Shown: one piece after another, positions 59,212 through 64,000 of the stretch | Layout of the letters: every line of letters starts with the position of its first letter | How positions within the stretch are numbered: position 1 is the first letter of the stretch | Assembly (NCBI RefSeq): GCF_037975245.1 | Contig: NC_092574.1 | Span: 10,441,213-10,505,212, forward strand | DNA from: Apostichopus japonicus | Taxonomy: Eukaryota; Echinodermata; Holothuroidea; Aspidochirotida; Stichopodidae | DNA length: 64,000 nucleotides | Reading direction: 5' to 3' | Notes under the pieces: model-generated | What the model saw: only the letters and a program-made list of their open reading frames with translations | What the model was told of the DNA's origin: nothing | The model's database searches: none | Program-made: the position numbers and the translations under genes

Positions 59212-59750
59212 ACTTAAAGGATTGGTTCAGTTGTCATACATGTTTATGTTATATGTGAGAGGACAATTAAAGAAACACAATGGTGAAAAAAACTGTTCAA
59301 ATATCTTTTTCGGTTAAAGAGATATTCAAGTGTAAAGTTTTATCAGATTGTGTAGAAACTGCTGAAATCTGACTAACTGTGATGTCACATCTTCACATTC
59401 CTGAAAAGTCTTTGTTTTTTTCTCTAAATATTTTGTGAGATTTCATGACTTTCAACTAAAAGATATGTCAGGAGATCTCATATTTGTCAAAGGAAGTATT
59501 TGAGATTAAACATCTGAAGAATTTGTGAAGAAATATATTCACAAATGTTAAGGAAGTGAGGATGTGACGTCACACCCTCACAGTAAGTCTTTCTATACCA
59601 GTCGTTTTCAAAGAAATTTTGATATCTTCAAAGTGTCATATCTCCTTAACAGAGCATGCTATCATGGTAGTTTCTTCACTGTTCTTTTTGTCTTTTTGTG
59701 CTCTTTCATACAAAATAGACATGCCGAACACCTGAACCAATCCTTTAAGT
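59212..59750. mobile_element. MITE with 19-bp perfect terminal repeats and TTAA ends
   Basis: ACTTAAAGGATTGGTTCAG (59212-59230) and its exact reverse complement (59732-59750) bound about 540 bp. Imperfect inverted similarity continues inward for about 200 bp: both arms hold a gaagtgaggatgtgacgtcaca-like block reading outward. A TTAA at each end suggests a piggyBac-type target site. The 74-codon frame inside is not supported as a gene. Confidence 0.75.
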
Positions 59751-61200
59751 ACTGTACCCTGCAGGGTAACACTTTAAAAATCCTTTAATGTTGTCACGAA
59801 TGAAATGTACCTACATGTCAATCTATCGTTCGACTTTCAAATGACTTGTTTTCGTGAAAAGGGCGATATTTAGTAAACATGTTTTACCGACTGAGCTATA
59901 TAATCAAGTATCTTACTATATATTCATACGTATGATTTCACACAGTATATGCCTTGACAGTTACAGAATTATCCATCGATTTATCAACATTTCATATTGT
60001 TTATGCACGTTTTCACTTCTCTCATATAAACGAGAGACCGGCGTCACAACGATCTAAAGGTGCAAAAACTTACGCTTTTTTTCCTTAATCCATAAATGTA
60101 TATCACTGAGAGTAAACGTTATAGTTTAATAAATATGGTGTTTACCCGTTTAATTCCATATATACACTTGAAGGTTCTTATTGTCACATTACTAAATATG
60201 GTATCGGCCTGTTTCCTCTGGTCTTGCGACGAATAGTGACAAACAACCCTTATCATTAAACTATATTTAAAAGGGTGTTAAACTCATAATGACCAATTCG
60301 TATACAAAGAGATGAGCAAAACATATATATTTGTAGGTATCAGACAGTTTTTCATTGACTTTTGTTTTCTAGTTTGATGTGTTGTTTTATCGTCAACATC
60401 AATCACTTGATCCAGTCTATAAAACAAAATTAAAAGAAATCTATAAAAATCCTCAGTCGATTTTTAGTCTGTTTGTTTTTCTGAGTAGCGGAGTTATTCC
60501 CTCGCTACCTACTCAACATTTTAATAAATGTTCCCCCCACTTTGTCCTGTAATCTGTTTACTCGACTTCATTCATGTTCAAATTAATTCTCACAGTCATA
60601 AAAGGTTGCGTGCAGAGTTCACTTCTGCATTAATTTGTTTGTTTTTTTAAAAACAACTGCATTGAGTACATTTTTGTGAAAGATGTATTTTCCATTTCCA
60701 GTGTGTTATTGGTAATCGGATTTTCTGATGGTAAAAGTAGATTGCTTAACAAAATTGCCAGATTTTTTTCGGCATTATCCACCTCATGCATCATGTATCA
60801 TCCTCTTGTTACATTTGTATGGTACACGGGCGAATATATTGTGTTTTCTGACTGAATCTGGCAACAGCAATGATATCGATACCATAATCGTGTTGTAAAT
60901 ATTTTACTTCGTAATACACATGAATGATTGTGTTTTTAGAGAAAGATAATATTTACAGTTTTATAAAGTTAAATAGAGATATTAAGATCGCCAGCTAAGC
61001 CAATCATTCCAGATGTCGATCCGGTTAGGTTTATAGGATACATTAACAAGAAAGTCACAACGAGAAACAATAAAGCCTTTGGATAACAACTATACCACGA
61101 TGACATCACATAGGTTGCAACTCAAACTGATCGACATCTGAATATATATATATATATATTAATATATATATATGTAAATATATATATATATATATATATC

Positions 61201-61269
<69 letters not shown>

Positions 61270-64000
61270 ATATATATAGATATATATAGATATATATATA
61301 AAAAGATATATATAGATATATATATATATATAAAAATATATATATATATATATATATATATTCAACTTGAAACATTTCTTTTTCCTTTTGTGAATTGTTA
61401 GCTTGTCATAGTATAATGCCTTTTGGGGTTTTGAAGTGTTTTAGGTGTTTGCTCTATCACATTAGGCTATTATCATTATCATTCTGAAAACTTAAGAATG
61501 TATTTCAAAGATGTTTTACTATAATAATGTTTTGTTTTATATTTATTTTCTTTACTTTACTTTTTTTCATACGTCTCTGTGTCTGAAAATTAAGTGACAC
61601 AAATTGAGTTTGGTCTATCCTCCTCCTCCGCCCCCCCCCCCTCCTCTACCCTCCCTCCCCCTCTTTCTCTCTCTTACCAACAAGTCCTTCAAGATGAAAC
61701 GGTGATCGATACTGTCGTCTGTCTTCATTTTAGCACATTACAAAACCAGCAACGCCATCTGAAAATCAAAAGGCTAAATATGACACACACAAACTTTCCA
61801 GTTTCAGTATATCGCGTTTGTATCAAAACGTTTTGGAAGTCTCTATAATAATACTCTAAAACGATTTCTTGTGGATCCATTCATCATAATTTTGTTGGCG
61901 TTATAGTGAGAAAATTTACATACAACGTATTCGTGTTACCTAACGACTTCATATCATATTCGTGGTATTTACAGTATATCTGGTACTATCGCTATATGGT
62001 TGTTATGCTTTATTGAGAGTAACAATACCTGTATAAAATTGTGATACGTCTAAACAGTGTATCTCTAAATAAATTTGAAAAAAATAGAAATTTATCTGAG
62101 AAATAAAGGCAGGTGTTTTGACAGTTTCATGAAAACGCCTTATACAGGGTCATAATTCTTACAGAAGCAGGGGAAATCACGCACGGTTGTCCCATAGTAC
62201 CATTTTACCCGGAATATGTTTAAAGGATCTGATCCAAAGTCAGAATTATCGTGACACTTTGTTAAAATATAAATAAAGGAGAACAAAGAAATGAATATAT
62301 GTGATAGCTTTGTACCTGTCATGACTGGTTTACATAATATTGACCATTGTGAGAAATAGACGTATATATTTGGAACGCTCCTTTAAGTTGGCTATGACGT
62401 CAAATGCTTCGTCCAGACGTAATGTCCAGTGCTAATTCGATAGTATTGGCAAACTACTAAATTTGTCAAAAATGTTCAAAAATGTCATCGTCAAATTTTT
62501 GGATCGAAATGTTGGGCGCCTTAAGTTAGTAATGAACCTGGTTTCATGTATATAAGCGTTGTCTTTCTTTCGCATTTTTCTCCCGATTTTTTATATATTT
62601 TTTTATGAACGTCGTATACGGATCGCTTATCGTGCCATAAGTTCTGAAATCGACATAGGTCGAATTACATTGACTTATATCAGTTATATTGCACAAAATC
62701 GCCATATGTGCGAAAAATCGACAACCCGACGATTTCCCCACAAAATTGACAGATTCTCGTGTTCTGATGATTGTCGCGTTCAAATTGGCGCGTTCACATT
62801 CTAGGGTTCCATGGTTGGAAGAAATCGGCCTGTGTCGAATTAAGTATTGCAATATGTCAGTTTCTCGCACTTTCATTGGAGGATTCTATCACATGTCAAT
62901 CCATACTTTACTTCGACATATGTCGATCTCATTCATGAATTTTGGTATACGCTAGGCGCACCACAGACGTATACATGTGGCATGTTTAACTCAATCAGTC
63001 CAGTCCCTTGAATTTGTCCATGGGGTACCTTACCACTTATAGGTACTAGCAAAATGTTACAGTTTGAACGACACTTCGTAACAGTAAACATGTTATAGGC
63101 TAGGTAGGCTATATCCACTACTACGTAAAGCGTAAAGCAGGTATGTAAAGTAGGTAAAGTAGGTATGTATACGCCACAGCGTTGTTCATCTGCTGTCTTT
63201 CTGCTTCAACGCTACTCACCACGTATTCTTATTACAGTGTCAATCGAGCGTACTATGGATGCAACCTGCAGGCATATTATAATGGTGTAATCGTTGGATA
63301 AGCAATATTCATGCAGAGAACAATACTGCACAGATACATAAGCATATACAAAGATCTCATATAAACAAGGTGCAATCTTATATTGACCGTCCTTAAATAA
63401 AAAGAGCGGGTTTAAAAATTCTATGTGATATTTTGAAGGTTAGCTTCAGTGATAACGTAATCTCTTTCATAATTAGGCAACTCAAACAAAAGCAACTTGT
63501 GCGTAGGTGCTGTCTTGTAGGCAGCAGTAGCAGTGTCCCGTATATTTTTTCTTCAATAAACCAGATTATAGCAGTATGTATATGTATACCCTCATCTAAA
63601 AGGGAATAGTCTAGGTGAGATTAGATTAGATTAGACTTTTTTTTTGTTACACGATACAGATACCCTTAAGTTACATAGCACACTTGCTGATCTAATTCGT
63701 TCTCTGTTATCGGGGTTTACAACGATTCGTTTGTTTATATTCAGATATGAGGTCTGCTGTCATTGCGACAAGATATTTCTTTTTTTCTTTTTCTTTTAAA
63801 GTCATTAGATGATAATTTTTTGTTATGTCCGAGGAGCTTGGAGAGCGAGTCCTTGACAGAAAGTAAGCTAATTTGCATTTTAGGATTCCATGACAATAAT
63901 GTTTATAAACCGATCAATCTCTGGTGACATTGTGTTGTATGGTGAACGTTATAGGCTACCGTAAAAGCATCCGTATTTGCATTTATTTGGCTGTATATAC
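59751..64000. other. No gene; (TA)n and decayed repeats
   Basis: Contains a large (TA)n/GATATA array at 61140-61361 and a C-rich run at 61631-61640. At 62610-62935 palindromic tcgacatatgtcga-like words recur (about 62652, 62912 and variants), suggesting a decayed repeat. Overlapping frames on both strands there (81-110 codons) are unrecognised. A small aaagtaggtatgta repeat lies at 63130-63170. Confidence 0.5.

Overview
The window is AT-rich eukaryotic nuclear DNA, most likely from a marine invertebrate. The signs are a Penelope-like retroelement, several tRNA-derived SINE families, many MITE-like foldback elements, very long (TA)n arrays and an intron-phase-1 LDL-receptor class A exon. I lean towards a deuterostome such as an echinoderm, but this is inference and weak. 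There is no bacterial-style gene organisation, and almost every open frame above 60 codons is explained by simple repeats or mobile elements.

Protein coding: the only exon recognised with confidence is an LDLa exon on the minus strand (10370-10513, phase 1-1). Far upstream on the same strand is a convincing first exon: TATA-like box near 56415, ATG at 56221, a start that looks like a signal peptide, and a GTAAGT donor in phase 1. A third exon (51004-51078, minus, phase 1-1) has a strong acceptor and a GTGAGT donor. All three can be spliced in frame, so most of the window may be introns of one secreted or membrane LDLa gene read right to left, but this joining is a hypothesis.

Mobile and repetitive layout, left to right: a 206-bp tandem duplication (0.5-1 kb); (TA)n arrays; a decayed Penelope-like 3' end with RT C-terminal region and GIY-YIG endonuclease (8.95-10.29 kb); the LDLa exon; a SINE fragment (16.9 kb); a foldback MITE (19.7 kb); a 37-bp tandem array (20.6 kb); a 2-kb minisatellite with a 283-bp higher-order period (21.6-23.65 kb); a 372-bp perfect palindrome with a (TA)n centre (26.3-26.6 kb); a tRNA-Ser-like SINE (27.7-28.0 kb); a hammerhead-ribozyme repeat array (28.16-29.23 kb); an octamer array (31.1-31.8 kb); a second tRNA-Ser-like SINE running into a 15-bp microsatellite (33.6-34.2 kb); a hAT-type MITE with 8-bp target duplication (35.4-35.8 kb); a third SINE type (46.3-46.7 kb); a (CAT)68 array (48.8-49.0 kb); 26-bp and 55-bp minisatellites (54.2-55.4 kb); a second hAT-type MITE (57.0-57.35 kb); and a MITE with a TTAA-type target site (59.2-59.75 kb).

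The standout is the 28.16-29.23 kb array. Each 341-bp unit carries a tRNA-like Pol III promoter (A and B boxes), directly followed by a complete type I hammerhead ribozyme core and a T8 run, all enclosed by 13-bp inverted repeats. There are three units in tandem on the minus strand and one inverted head-to-head on the plus strand. The architecture fits the animal small-retrozyme class (tandem units processed by hammerheads into circular RNA), here joined to a Pol III promoter.
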